NCBI RefSeq assembly: GCF_038039215.1
Contig: NZ_JBBPCL010000001.1
Span: 1,798,001 to 1,862,000 of the forward strand
From: Pseudonocardia sp. T1-2H
Lineage (GTDB): Bacteria > Actinomycetota > Actinomycetes > Mycobacteriales > Pseudonocardiaceae
Direction of reading: 5' to 3'
Length of the DNA: 64,000 nt
The translations under genes were made by a program, and so were the position numbers. Below, piece by piece: positions 1 to 8,903 of the stretch. Positions within the stretch are counted from its first letter, which is position 1; every line of letters begins with the position of its first letter. The notes beneath the pieces were generated by a model that saw nothing but the letters and a program-made list of their open reading frames with translations, did not search any database and was not told the origin of the DNA.

Positions 1-970
1 GTAGATGGGACCGCTGGGCACGAAGGCCTCGGCGAGCTTCTCGAGCGCGGTGCCGGCATCCAGCGTCGCGGTCCATTCCCCGATCACGTCGTCGAGCTCC
101 TGCACGCGCGGCACCCGCCCGGCGTTGGCTTTCAGGTCGGGGTCGTCGGCGAGGTCGGCCCTCCCGATCAGGTGCATCAGCCGGGCGAAGATGGCGTCCC
201 CGTTGCCGGCGATCACGATGAACTTCCCGTCGGCACACCGATAGGTGTTCGACGGCACCGTTCCAGGGATGCTCGTGCCGGTGGCCTCCCGCACGACCCC
301 GAACGCGTCGTAGTCAGGGGTCAGGGACTCCATCAGCGAGTAGACGGCCTCGTAGAGCGCCACGTCGACGGTTTCGCCGCCGCCCACCCTGCCTCGCCGC
401 AGCAGACCCATCAGTGCACCGATCACCGCGTAGAGGCCTGCGACCGAATCAGCGATTGCCACGCCGGTGCGCACGGGGGGCATGTCGGGATAGCCGGTGA
501 GGTGACGGATGCCGCCGACGGCCTCGGCCACGGCGCCGAATCCGGCGCGCTGGCGGTAGGGCCCGGTCTGGCCGTACCCGGAGATCCGGACCAGGACAAG
601 ATCGGGGCGGACCGCCCGCATCTGTTCCGGCCCGAGGCCCCAGCGCTCGAGGGTGCCGGGCCGGAAGTTCTCCAGCACCACGTCCGACTGGGCGATCAGC
701 GAGAGGGCGAGATCCCGGCCCTCGGCGTGCCGCAGGTCGAGGGTGACCGAGCGCTTGTTGCGCCCGATGCTGCGGAACAGCAGGGACGTGTCGCCCGCGT
801 GCAAGCGCCAGCGGCGAAGCTCGTCCCCCGTCGGGCCGCTCGACCTTGACCACGTCGGCCCCGAACTCGGCGAGCAGGCGGCCCGCGGTCGGTGCGGCGA
901 TGAAGTTGCCGAGCTCCAGGACGCGGATCCCGGACAGGGTCTGGACGGAGTCGGTGGCGGCTCGGGTCAT
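1..970 (-). CDS. CaiB/BaiF (family III) CoA transferase, 3' end outside window, one frameshift
   Basis: The N-terminus reads [14 protein letters not shown] followed by [12 protein letters not shown], the classical opening of family III CoA transferases, which move CoA between carboxylic acids. The frame then breaks at a run of five C (825-829) and resumes one base off as [20 protein letters not shown] and onward. The family active-site aspartate lies in [11 protein letters not shown] (about 435-475). The carboxyl end lies beyond position 1. The ATG at 970 overlaps the stop of the upstream SDR gene (ATGA), so the pair is translationally coupled and probably serves a catabolic pathway using CoA esters. 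The substrate cannot be told from sequence. The homopolymer break looks like a sequencing error. Confidence 0.85.
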
Positions 971-1635
971 CGTGACGGCTCCTCCACGGGGGTGGCGGCG
1001 GGAGTGGTGCGCAGCCGCTCGAGTCCGCCGTCGATGGTCAGGACGCTGCCGACCGCGGAGCGGTTGCTCGGGTGGGCGAGGTAGGCGATCGCGGCCGCGA
1101 CCTCCGACGGGTCGACCATGTGCCCGGTGGGCTGGCGGGCGTGGAATGCGGCCCGGGCGGCGGCCGGGTCGTCGGTGCGTGCGGCGAGGTCGTCCATGAA
1201 CGGGGTGTCGACGGTGCCGGGGTTCACCGCGTTCACCCGGATGCCTTCGCTGATCAGGTCGGCGGCCAGCGAGAGCGTCATCGACGCGATCGCGCCCTTC
1301 GACGCGCTGTACAGCGCCCGCCGCGGGATGCCCGACGCGGCACTGCACGAGGCGACGTTGACGATTGCGGCGTGCGGGGAGCGGCGCAGATAGGGCAGGG
1401 CCGCGCGGGTGGTGCGGACGTAGCCGAGGAGGTTGATGTCGAGCAGGGCGTGCCACTCGTCGAGGTCGCCGTCCTCGATTCCCCCGACATGACTCACGCC
1501 GGCGTTGTTCACCAGCACGTCCAGACGCCCGGCGGACTCGGCCACCGAGCGCACGGCTCGGTTCACCGAGTCGCTGTCGCGAAGGTCGGCGACGATGCCG
1601 CGGACGCCCTCGGGCGCCCCGGACGGGTCGATGTC
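967..1635 (-). pseudogene. Short-chain dehydrogenase/reductase, 5'-truncated at a rearrangement junction
   Basis: The frame has the SDR motifs [11 protein letters not shown] (NNAG), the catalytic YSASK (Y-x3-K) and NPGTVDTPF, and ends in a normal SDR carboxyl terminus (VLTIDGGLE). The nucleotide-binding beta-alpha-beta with TGxxxGxG is missing. Coding-like sequence runs upstream only to about 1635, where an unrelated gene on the other strand begins. The first available start (1566) would give 199 residues, against about 250 for the family. It would make NAD(P)-dependent oxidoreduction if whole. As it stands it lacks the cofactor glycine motif and is probably inactive. Confidence 0.8.
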
Positions 1636-2341
1636 GGCGGTGTTCGACGCCTACGCCCGCGTCCTGCACCCTCCGCACACCATGACGGGCGAGCCCGGGT
1701 CCTGGGCGCAGGTGTGTGCCCGCACGGGGGCCACGGCGCACCCGCTGATGCAATGGCGGACGATTTCGCGCGCCGAGATCGTCCCGATGGCCGACGGCTC
1801 GGTCACCGAGCCTTCGGCGTGGGCGGGGAGCCCACCGGACCTGGGGAACCTCCCTGCCGACGCCCTGGCCGCGCTGCTTGACGTGCTGAGCGGCCACACC
1901 GCCGGGCAGCGGTGTGTGTTCGCGCTGTGGGAGGGCTTGGGCTGGGTCGACACCCGCGGTGCCTCGGTGACCCGGACCTTGCCCGATGGTCGGTGGGTGA
2001 GCGAGGAGCCACCGTCGGCGTTCCCCCTCGAGATCCTCGAGGGCCCGCGCCTTAAGCTGCCGGGGCGGAGCTACCTGCTGTTCACCGGCCCGCTCGACGA
2101 CGCCGGCGGGCTCGGGGACCCGCGTGGGATCTGGCCGCAGTCACCGAACCTGTTCTGGCCTGCCGACCGCTCTTGGTGCGTCGCGACGGAGATCGACTTC
2201 GACTCCACACTCGTCGGCGGCAGCCGCGACCTCGTCGCCGCCGTCCTGGCCCACCCACGGTTGGAGGCATGGCCGGTCACCGCAGACGACTCGCTGGCCT
2301 GGGACGCCGACACGATCAACTCCGGACAGCGGCGCCCCTGA
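1631..2341 (+). CDS. Hypothetical actinobacterial protein, possibly N-terminally truncated
   Basis: About 236 residues from ATG 1631, rich in Trp, Pro and Leu. Recognisable stretches are [32 protein letters not shown] and [24 protein letters not shown] recognise the style of a conserved hypothetical of Streptomyces and Pseudonocardia but know no function. No signal peptide, membrane segment or catalytic motif is visible. The frame is open upstream to 1505, but that part is antisense to SDR coding sequence, so the true 5' end was probably lost at the junction near 1631-1636. It is followed by an ssb gene on the opposite strand. Confidence 0.6.
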   Translation: MSAVFDAYARVLHPPHTMTGEPGSWAQVCARTGATAHPLMQWRTISRAEIVPMADGSVTEPSAWAGSPPDLGNLPADALAALLDVLSGHTAGQRCVFALWEGLGWVDTRGASVTRTLPDGRWVSEEPPSAFPLEILEGPRLKLPGRSYLLFTGPLDDAGGLGDPRGIWPQSPNLFWPADRSWCVATEIDFDSTLVGGSRDLVAAVLAHPRLEAWPVTADDSLAWDADTINSGQRRP

Positions 2342-2524
2342 TCACGGGGCTGCGGCAGGTCTCCCGCCGGCCCCGGCCTACCGGCGTCCCGCGCCGTGGG
2401 GACGCCGGTACAGGGCACGACGGCGGACTTCAGCCGGCCGCGCCCCGGCGACGAACCTGCATGGCGATCCAGGCGACGATCGCGAGGCTCCTTCGAGCAA
2501 GACGAGCGGGGGAGACGGGCGGGT

Positions 2525-2548
2525 GGCCCGGCCCCGAAGGGCCGGGCC
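2525..2548 (-). terminator. Rho-independent-like hairpin after ssb
   Basis: A perfect 10-bp GC inverted repeat (2525-2534 with 2539-2548) closes a CGAA tetraloop, 14 bases past the ssb stop. There is no clear T-tract, which is usual in high-GC actinobacteria. Confidence 0.75.
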
Positions 2549-2561
2549 GCGCCCGGGGGGG

Positions 2562-3002
2562 TCAGCCGACCTGCTGCGGGGCGGTGCTGCGCTGGGCCTG
2601 GTCGGAGGGCTGCTCGCCGCGGCTGCGCTCGACCTTGGTGACCTTCGCGCGCTGGGCGCGGAGGCTGACCGCGATGTCGCGGGCCTCGATCTTGTGGCGG
2701 CGGATCACGATGTCCTCGCCGCCGGGCTCGTAGGACTCCTTGGTGTAGGAGTCGTCGACCTCCTCGCCGGTGACCGTGACGGCCATGCCCTTGGCGATGC
2801 TGTCGTAGACGTTCTCGGCGAACTCGCCGAAGCAGACCACGTCCTTCCAGACGGTGGGGCGGGTGACCCACTGGCCCTTGGCGCGGTCGAACCGGCGGGA
2901 GTTGATCGCGATCGAGAAGTTGACCACCGCGATGCCGTTGTTCTTGCCGTAGTTGATCTCGGGGTTCTTGCCGACGTTGCCGTGGAAGGTGTTCTCGTTC
3001 AT
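2562..3002 (-). CDS. ssb: Single-stranded DNA-binding protein, accessory type
   Basis: A 146-residue protein starting MNENTFHGNVGKNPEI with an OB-fold SSB domain over roughly residues 1-110 (VNFSIAIN, WVTRPTVWKDVVCFGEFAENV, GMAVTVTGEE). It should coat single-stranded DNA during replication, repair or plasmid transfer. The tail ends APQQVG and lacks the acidic DDDIPF-like tip by which housekeeping SSBs recruit partner proteins, so this is probably a secondary or plasmid-borne SSB. It stands alone, outside an rpsF-ssb-rpsR operon, which also points to an accessory copy. Confidence 0.9.
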   Translation of the reverse strand: MNENTFHGNVGKNPEINYGKNNGIAVVNFSIAINSRRFDRAKGQWVTRPTVWKDVVCFGEFAENVYDSIAKGMAVTVTGEEVDDSYTKESYEPGGEDIVIRRHKIEARDIAVSLRAQRAKVTKVERSRGEQPSDQAQRSTAPQQVG

Positions 3003-3404
3003 GGCGGGGCTCCTGTCTGGAGGTCGGTGCGTGGGGGTGACGCGGCTCCGCCTCAGCGCGCGGTTCGGGTCTGGGCGGGGGTTCCGGCTCGTCCATCCCG
3101 CGTGGTGACCGCCAATGCCCGGCCGCCGGCCGACCTGGAGAACCGGCGCGGCGGTCTCACCGGGATGGATGGGCACGGGTTCATCGACCAACGGCCCGGG
3201 CCGGGTGCTGACCCTTCGGGCGTCTCCACCAACCACACCGGCCGTCCACGGCGGGAGTCCCGCCCCCTGCGAGGGCCACCGCACCCACCGTCATCCGGCC
3301 CGGACACACCGCCGGATCTCCAGGCAGGACGCCGATTCCGGTCCGACTGCCTCGAGCTAGGCAGCGCCCGACTGACTCACCCCGCGCAAGGCGCCCGGTG
3401 TGTG
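3003..3404. other. Gene-free stretch upstream of ssb
   Basis: About 400 bp with no frame that reads like protein on either strand. It must contain the ssb promoter, but I cannot place it. Confidence 0.5.
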
Positions 3405-3590
3405 TGCTGGCCTCACAGCCAGAAGAGGCGGTGCTGGCGACAGCCCCAGGGCCTGACCGGACCGCACGAACTGCAGTTTCGCGAGTGCAGTTTCGTCGTA
3501 ATCGCGGTAACCGCCTGGAGTGCGCGCCGGCGGCGGAAGGATGCCCGCTTGCTCGTAGAACCGCGACCGGTCGTCGACCCGAGTGGCCTC
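3405..3590 (-). pseudogene. MerR-family regulator remnant
   Basis: The minus strand reads RFYEQAGILPPPARTPGGYRDYDETALAKLQFVRSGQALGLS, written here as the stretch 3435-3580 with key pieces FYEQAGIL, GGYRDYD and LQFVRSGQALGLS. These are the DNA-binding first 45 residues of a MerR regulator. The initiating residues and the whole effector-binding half are absent, and the frame decays at both ends. It may be the relic of a metal or stress regulator. Confidence 0.65.
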
Positions 3591-3791
3591 GACAACGATG
3601 TCGAGGCCGCCCTGGGGCCCGCCAGAGCAGATACCCCCTCCATTTGCTCTGGCGGCATCGGTAAGCGGGAAACCGGTCAACACTCGGGCGGGTATGCGTC
3701 CAAGTAGGTTTCGCGGGATGCGGTATGCGGACCCCGCTGACTCCACGGGAGCGCCGTGACCAAGGAGTGGCCCAGCGCCGACGGTCAACCG

Positions 3792-3828
3792 GTCACCCGG
3801 GTGATGATCGTCGAGGATCACCCGCTTG
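3792..3828 (+). pseudogene. Response-regulator receiver start, 12-codon fragment
   Basis: VTRVMIVEDHPL is the canonical first beta strand and acidic pocket of a NarL-type receiver domain. It is cut immediately afterwards and runs in frame into the leader of the alpha/beta hydrolase. I take it as a gene scrap; the match is short. Confidence 0.4.
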
Positions 3829-3860
3829 GGCCGGAAGCACAGCCGAGAGGAACAGCACCC

Positions 3861-4694
3861 GTGAGTGAATGGCAGCTGGCCGAGACATTCCGCAGCACGT
3901 CGGGCGACGTCCGCTGGGGCAGTCTCGGACAACCCGGCCAGGATCCGGTCGTGCTCCTGCACGGCACACCCTTCTCCTCGTATGTCTGGCGGGCTGTCGC
4001 CCGCTCACTCGCCCGCCGTCACCAGGTGTTCGTGTGGGACATGCCCGGTTACGGGGCATCGGAGATGTCCGCCGGCCAGGATGTCTCCCTGGCTGCCCAG
4101 GGCGGGGTCTTCACCGAGCTTCTGGCGCACTGGGGCCTGGAGGAACCCCTGGTGGTCGCCCACGACTTCGGCGGTGCCGTCTCCTTGCGGGCGCATCTGC
4201 TGCACGGCGCCCGCTACCGCGCACTCGCTCTGGTCGACCCGGTCGCGCTGGCGCCGTGGGGATCCCCGTTCTTCCGGCTCGTCGGCGAGCACTCCGAGGT
4301 CTTCGAGCAACTGCCGCCCGCGCTTCACCACGCCCTGGTGCGCGAGTACATAACTTCGGCCAGCAGTCCCGGCCTGCACCCGGCAGTCCTCGACCGGCTC
4401 GTCCGGCCCTGGCTCGGCGACCCCGGCCAGGCGGCCTTCTACCGGCAGATCGCCCAGGCCGACCAGCTCTACACCGACGAGGTGCAGGACCGGTACGGCG
4501 AGATCAGCATCCCAACGCTGGTGTGCTGGGGTCAGGACGACACCTGGATTCCCGTGGCGAAAGGACGGGAGCTCGCCGCCCGCATCCCGGGTGCGCGCCT
4601 TGAACCAATCGCCGGTGCGGGCCATCTCGTCCAAGAAGACGCGCCCGCCGAACTCACAGCCGCTCTCATCGCCTTCCTCCAGAATCCGCGCTAA
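3861..4694 (+). CDS. Alpha/beta hydrolase with aspartate nucleophile (dehalogenase/epoxide hydrolase-like)
   Basis: 277 residues from GTG 3861, with GAGAGG about 10 bases upstream; the in-frame extension to 3756 is gene debris. Motifs are the oxyanion-hole LLHGTPFSS, DMPGYGAS, the nucleophile elbow VAHDFGG (Asp rather than Ser), the acid in CWGQDDTWIP and the base in GAGHLVQED. An Asp nucleophile in HD-x-G is typical of haloalkane dehalogenases and epoxide hydrolases rather than esterases, so a water-dependent cleavage of C-halogen or epoxide bonds is likely. The substrate is unknown. It is a stand-alone cytoplasmic gene just upstream of an insertion sequence. Confidence 0.82.
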   Translation: MSEWQLAETFRSTSGDVRWGSLGQPGQDPVVLLHGTPFSSYVWRAVARSLARRHQVFVWDMPGYGASEMSAGQDVSLAAQGGVFTELLAHWGLEEPLVVAHDFGGAVSLRAHLLHGARYRALALVDPVALAPWGSPFFRLVGEHSEVFEQLPPALHHALVREYITSASSPGLHPAVLDRLVRPWLGDPGQAAFYRQIAQADQLYTDEVQDRYGEISIPTLVCWGQDDTWIPVAKGRELAARIPGARLEPIAGAGHLVQEDAPAELTAALIAFLQNPR

Positions 4695-4733
4695 CGCCCC
4701 ACAACCCGGTGAACCTTCCCGGTCACAGCACTA

Positions 4734-5764
4734 GGAGCTGTTTAAGAAGTCGGCGGGCGGCCGCGGTGGGCGTGTCGGTGCGCGGACATGGGTGAGGTCT
4801 CCGGTAGGTGATCAACGACCAAGAAGACCGCCCGCCCGGAGACCTCGTTGCGCAGCCTATCGATCGGAGCACGTAAGGACCTGACGGACCGGCAGTGGCG
4901 GATCCTGGAACCGCTGCTCCCGGCCCCGACGGGCAGGGGCCGACCGCGGAAGTGGCCCCGCCGCAGGTTGATCGACGGCATCCGGTGGCGGACCCGCGTC
5001 GGCGCCCCGTGGCGCGACGTGCCCGAACGCTACGGACACTGGCAGTCGATCTATCAGCTGTTCCGACGCTGGCAGCGTCAGAACGTGTGGGCGTTGGTGT
5101 GGTCGACGCTGCTGGCCTGGGCCGACGCCGGCGGGCTGATCCGTTGGGACGTCTCGGTCGACTCCACGATCAACCGCGCCCACCACCACGCCGCCGGGGC
5201 CCGCCGCAATCCGGCCGCTCAGGTCGAGCCGCCCGGTGACGAACCGGCCGATCACGGGTTGGGGCGCTCCCGCGGAGGCTGGACCACCAAGGTCCATCTG
5301 GCCTGTGAACAGGGCCGTGGCCCGCTGGCTGCGTTGATCACCGCGGGTCAGCGCGGTGACTCACCGCAGTTCATCGCGGTCCTCGACGCGTTGCGGGTGC
5401 CCCGGCTCGGGCCGGGACGACCACGCACGCGCCCGGACCGGGTGCTGGCCGATAAGGCCTACTCGTCGAAGGCGAACCGCGGCTACCTGCGCAGCCGCAA
5501 GATCGCCGCGACGATCCCGGTCAAGGTCGACCAGCACGCCCACCGACAAGCCCGAGGCTCTGCCGGTGGACGCCCACCCGCCTTCGACGAGATCGTCTAT
5601 CGACAGCGCCACGCCGTGGAGTGCGGGATCAACCTGCTCAAACAGCACCGCGCCCTCGCCACCCGGTACGACAAGTTGGCGCTGCGCTACGAGGCCACGG
5701 TGCACATCGCCACCATCAACATCTGGCTACGCGCCCTCGCCGCCAGAACTTCTTAAACACGGCC
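4734..5764 (+). mobile_element. IS5-family insertion sequence (about 1031 bp), complete
   Basis: Terminal inverted repeats match at 14 of 17 positions (left GGAGCTGTTTAAGAAGT, right complement GGCCGTGTTTAAGAAGT). Both ends sit in CTAG (4731-4734 and 5764-5767), giving a TA target duplication as in the IS427 group. It carries one transposase frame. Its clean ends suggest recent insertion. Confidence 0.9.
4848..5756 (+). CDS. IS5-family transposase
   Basis: A DDE transposase of about 300 residues: an N-terminal [16 protein letters not shown] segment, then [17 protein letters not shown], the first Asp in [17 protein letters not shown], the second in [10 protein letters not shown] and the Glu in [23 protein letters not shown]. 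It cuts and joins element ends at CTAG sites. The frame opens with TTG 4848, and real initiation may be slightly different. It is uninterrupted, so it is probably active. Confidence 0.92.
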   Translation: MRSLSIGARKDLTDRQWRILEPLLPAPTGRGRPRKWPRRRLIDGIRWRTRVGAPWRDVPERYGHWQSIYQLFRRWQRQNVWALVWSTLLAWADAGGLIRWDVSVDSTINRAHHHAAGARRNPAAQVEPPGDEPADHGLGRSRGGWTTKVHLACEQGRGPLAALITAGQRGDSPQFIAVLDALRVPRLGPGRPRTRPDRVLADKAYSSKANRGYLRSRKIAATIPVKVDQHAHRQARGSAGGRPPAFDEIVYRQRHAVECGINLLKQHRALATRYDKLALRYEATVHIATINIWLRALAARTS

Positions 5765-5908
5765 TAGGAGCGACGTCGACGGCGCCCAAGAGGTCCGGGG
5801 GCGCCGGTTCGACGAGCCGCCGATTCCTCGCGCCACCGTCGGGCCACCCAGAGCGGGGAGGCGCGGCGGCCGCGGGCAAGTGCCACGGCCGCCGGCCCCG
5901 AACCGGGG

Positions 5909-6092
5909 TCAGCCCTGGCGGAGGGCGCCGTGAAGCCCGAGTGCCTCGATCTCGTCGAAGGACAGCAGCTGCGTCGGGTCGGCCTTGCGGGCCTGCGCAA
6001 CGATGAGTTTCGCGATCAGTTCCGGGGTGCGCGCCCCGACCTGCGCGGTGCTGGTCGCGTCGGCGCCGGCGGAGTCCGGGCCGACGTAGGCG
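5909..6092 (-). pseudogene. C-terminal fragment of an unknown gene, cut by IS630 debris
   Basis: The last 55-60 residues read like genuine protein (VGARTPELIAKLIVAQARK, then LLSFDEIEALGLHG) and end at a proper stop at 5909. Upstream of about 6090 the frame is antisense to transposase sequence, so the 5' part was removed. I do not recognise the family. Confidence 0.5.
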
Positions 6093-6962
6093 GACGAGGC
6101 GCAGCGACTGGTCAAGATCACCATGTTCGGTCCCCACGTCCGCGAGTTGATCTGTTGGGGCGCTCGGACTCCGCCGCAGCAGGCCGGGTTGGCGTTCACG
6201 AACTGGAGCCTGACCAAGCTGGTCGAACACCTTGCCGCGGCGCATCGGGTCGAGGCCAGCACCGAGACCGTCCTCCAGGTCCTGCGTACCGCCGGGGTGC
6301 GTTGGCAGGCCACGAAGACCTGGAAGGCCAGCCGCGACCCGCAGTTCCGGGAGAGGATGGACCGGATCCTTGATCTCTATGACCAGGCCGCCACCGGGCT
6401 ACTCGAGGGTGGCCGGGTCGTCTGTGTCGATGAGTTCGGGCCGCTGAACCTGCAACCGCGGCCCGGGCGGGGGTGGTTCCCGAGCCGGCGGCCCGCGCGG
6501 CTGCGAGCCACGTTCAACCGCTACGGCGGGGTGCGGCACATGATCGCCGCGCTCGACCCGGCCTCCGGGCAACTGTTCTACCGGTTCCGCGACCGCAAAC
6601 GCTGGCAGGAGTTCCTGGCTTTCCTCCGTCAGCTGCGACGCCGGTTCCCGACCGGACGGCTCTACATCGTGTGCGACAACTTCTCCCCGCACCGCAAGGC
6701 CGAGGTCACCACCTGGTGCGCCGGCCACGACGTCGAGTTGGTGTTCACCCCGACCCACGCCTCATGGCTGAACGGGATCGAGTGCGAGTTCACCGCGCTG
6801 CGCTACTTCACCCTCGACGGCAGCGACTACCCGTCCCACACCGCACAGGAGTCGGCGATCGCGGGCTACGTCCGCTGGGCGAACAAGCACGCCCGACCGA
6901 AGAGGCACTTCGCCCCGGAGTCCAAGATCCGCCGCCCGGATCACCTACCGAAGGTTGCCTGA
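6090..6962 (+). pseudogene. IS630-family transposase, N-terminally truncated
   Basis: The frame carries the DDE catalytic half: WSLTKLVEHL, VVCVDEFGPLNLQPRPGRGW (first Asp), LYIVCDNFSPHRKAE (second Asp) and WLNGIECEFTALRYF (Glu), ending at 6962. Full IS630 transposases begin with one or two helix-turn-helix domains of about 100 residues. These are missing, because the frame closes upstream at a TAG (6087). ATG 6123 would start inside the linker. I found no terminal repeats. A related but divergent copy lies at the right end of the window. Confidence 0.85.
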
Positions 6963-7016
6963 CGGGGCGCTAGGCTGCGCGCGCCGTGCGGCCCGTGCCG
7001 CGGAAAGGACCGATCC

Positions 7017-7595
7017 GTGACGAGTCTCGACACCCTCGAGAACGCTCTCGCCGCTGCGCTGGGCCGCCCGACGTTCGCGCCAGGACTGACTGACGAGGAG
7101 ATTGACGAGGCCCTCCGCCCCTCCGGGCTGGTGCTGCCAGCCGAGGTCCGCGCGTACCTGCGCCGCCACAACGGTGCCGCGCCCAGCTCCCGTGTGCTGG
7201 CCCCATGGCTGATCGGGCATTGGTTGCCATTATCGTTGTGTGAGGCAATGACCGAGCGCGAGGTGCGGCGCGCAATGGCGTCCGAGGATTTCGGGGGAGA
7301 GCCCGACGTCGCCGACGCGGCCTGGGGGCCCGGGTGGCTGCCGCTGTTCAGGGCGGGAAATGGCTACATCCTCGCCATTGACTGCAATGCCGAGCCCGGT
7401 GCAGATGGCCGTGCCGCCGTGCTGCGTATGTCCAGGGTGACTCCGGCGCCGCCCTCGATACCCTCGCTCGAGGATCTGTTCGACTTCTTCACGCTCGCGC
7501 TGACTACCGGGGCTTGGGCGTGGGACGAGGGCCGGCGAAGGTGGGTGTTCGACCGGGCGCGGTTGGTGGATCATCCGTTCGCACGCCTGCTCTGA
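7017..7595 (+). CDS. SMI1/KNR4-like protein
   Basis: 192 residues from GTG 7017, with the strong ribosome site GGAAAGGA eight bases upstream. It has the SMI1/KNR4 (SUKH) pattern: a family helix with an LxPAEVRAYLRRHNG segment, a middle WLIGHWLPLSL, then WGPGWLPLFRAGNGYILAIDCNAEP and a C-terminal LEDLFDFFTLAL. SUKH proteins often act as immunity proteins against contact-dependent or polymorphic toxins, or as regulatory scaffolds. No toxin gene is next to it here, so its role is open. Confidence 0.8.
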   Translation: MTSLDTLENALAAALGRPTFAPGLTDEEIDEALRPSGLVLPAEVRAYLRRHNGAAPSSRVLAPWLIGHWLPLSLCEAMTEREVRRAMASEDFGGEPDVADAAWGPGWLPLFRAGNGYILAIDCNAEPGADGRAAVLRMSRVTPAPPSIPSLEDLFDFFTLALTTGAWAWDEGRRRWVFDRARLVDHPFARLL

Positions 7596-7744
7596 CCAGC
7601 GCTGTCGCCCCTTGAAGGCGCGTCGGTGACCTGAATGTCCGGTTTGTCGGCCGTTTTTCGGTACCGTCTAAGTTTTGTCTTCCTGACCGGTGAGCCGGCA
7701 CATACCATCCGTCCTGCTCCGGGACCCCGATTGGTGCGTGACCG

Positions 7745-8773
7745 ATGGACAAGCCGACGTCGCCGTCTGTCGCACCGCGTCGTGTCGTCACCCCGCTCGG
7801 CGAACGGGCCATGCTGGCGGTCTCCAAGATCGCCGCGGTCGGGTCCTCCGGTGGTCGGGTGGAGGAACGGGTCGAAGTCATCCTCGACGAGCTGCGCGCG
7901 GTGGTGCCCTACCAGGCCGTGATGCTCGCCGGAGCCGATCCGGTCAGTGGCCGGCCGCGCCGCGTCGCCCACTACGGGTATCCCAAGCGGCTGTCCGACT
8001 ACATGATCGGCGACGCCTTCGGGACAGAGATGCTGGAGCCTTTTGCGTACAGCCTTCGGGGTTGGCCCGTCCGCGAGTGCGATCTGCCGATGGACCCACT
8101 CTCGCTGCGACCGATCGCCGAGCATCTCCGGCCCGCGGGTTTCCCCGAGGGTTTGCTGATGGCGTTGAGCGCCGGCGACGGCCGTGACGTCGGGTTTCTG
8201 ATCATGTCAGTGGACGACGCCCGGACTCCGCCGTCGGACGAGGCGATCTCCTCCATCGGGCACGTCGCCGGGGTGCTGGCCAATCTCGTCGACCCGCTCG
8301 GCGACGCCCGCTGGTTGGCCTCCGTATTGGGTGAGCAGCAGACGGCCGTCGCGATCATGCCGAACGGGACGATCACATCGCTGCGCGGGAGCGTGCCGGC
8401 AGACCTCCTCGACCCCACGTCGCGATTGCGGCAGGCGGTGGACCGCGTGGCCCGGGCGAGTTCGGCCGACACGCCGTTCACCTGGCTCGATGATGAGGGT
8501 GCCTGGTACGCCTGCCGGCTGTTCCGCTGCCGCGATGGCATCGTCGTCCTCACCATGACGGACAGCGAGCAACGGCACCGGCTCACTCGCCGGGAACTTG
8601 AGGTTCTCACCCACCTGGCGGCCGGGAGCACCAACGACGAGATCGCTGCGGAGCTCGTCGTCACCACGAGGACCGTGCGGGCCCACGTGGAGCGCGTGAT
8701 GGAGAAGCTCGCGGTGGGCTCACGCTCCGGTGCCGCGGCCCGCGCCATCCGCGAGGGCCTGCTCATCCCCTGA
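7745..8773 (+). CDS. GAF-domain LuxR-family transcriptional regulator
   Basis: 342 residues. The N-terminal 200 look like a GAF sensor (ELRAVVPYQAVMLAGADPV, then GFLIMSVDDA). The C-terminal 60 are a LuxR helix-turn-helix (LTRRELEVLTHLAAGSTNDEIAAELVVTTRTVRAHVERVMEKLAVGSR, about residues 275-325). It precedes the Rieske cluster in the same direction, and identical palindromes stand before the oxygenase and the permease. It is the natural candidate for the protein that binds them and senses a small aromatic or nitrogenous inducer; this is inference. Confidence 0.88.
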   Translation: MDKPTSPSVAPRRVVTPLGERAMLAVSKIAAVGSSGGRVEERVEVILDELRAVVPYQAVMLAGADPVSGRPRRVAHYGYPKRLSDYMIGDAFGTEMLEPFAYSLRGWPVRECDLPMDPLSLRPIAEHLRPAGFPEGLLMALSAGDGRDVGFLIMSVDDARTPPSDEAISSIGHVAGVLANLVDPLGDARWLASVLGEQQTAVAIMPNGTITSLRGSVPADLLDPTSRLRQAVDRVARASSADTPFTWLDDEGAWYACRLFRCRDGIVVLTMTDSEQRHRLTRRELEVLTHLAAGSTNDEIAAELVVTTRTVRAHVERVMEKLAVGSRSGAAARAIREGLLIP

Positions 8774-8796
8774 GCGCTCCTCGGCTGGGCGTGGGT

Positions 8797-8812
8797 GTGG
8801 CTTTTCGGCCAC
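8797..8812. promoter_or_regulatory. Operator 1, palindrome upstream of Rieske oxygenase
   Basis: GTGGC-TTTTCG-GCCAC, 107 bases before the oxygenase start, followed by TGTGC. The whole 21-base stretch recurs exactly at 12450-12470. A CCATA motif follows 15 bases later, as it does 17 bases after the second copy, which may be part of a -10 region. Confidence 0.75.
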
Positions 8813-8903
8813 TGTGCTCCGGATCACCGCCGCCATAGCCTCGCGTCGAGCGGGTGCCCGACCTGGCACCAGCACAGACGACTCGGCTAAGGCAGGTAGA
8901 CCG

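Noticed and set aside
449..1897. A 482-codon minus-strand frame across the SDR and CoA-transferase genes
   Set aside because: Arg/Pro-rich antisense-type or off-frame translation. Only its last part coincides with the true CoA-transferase start.
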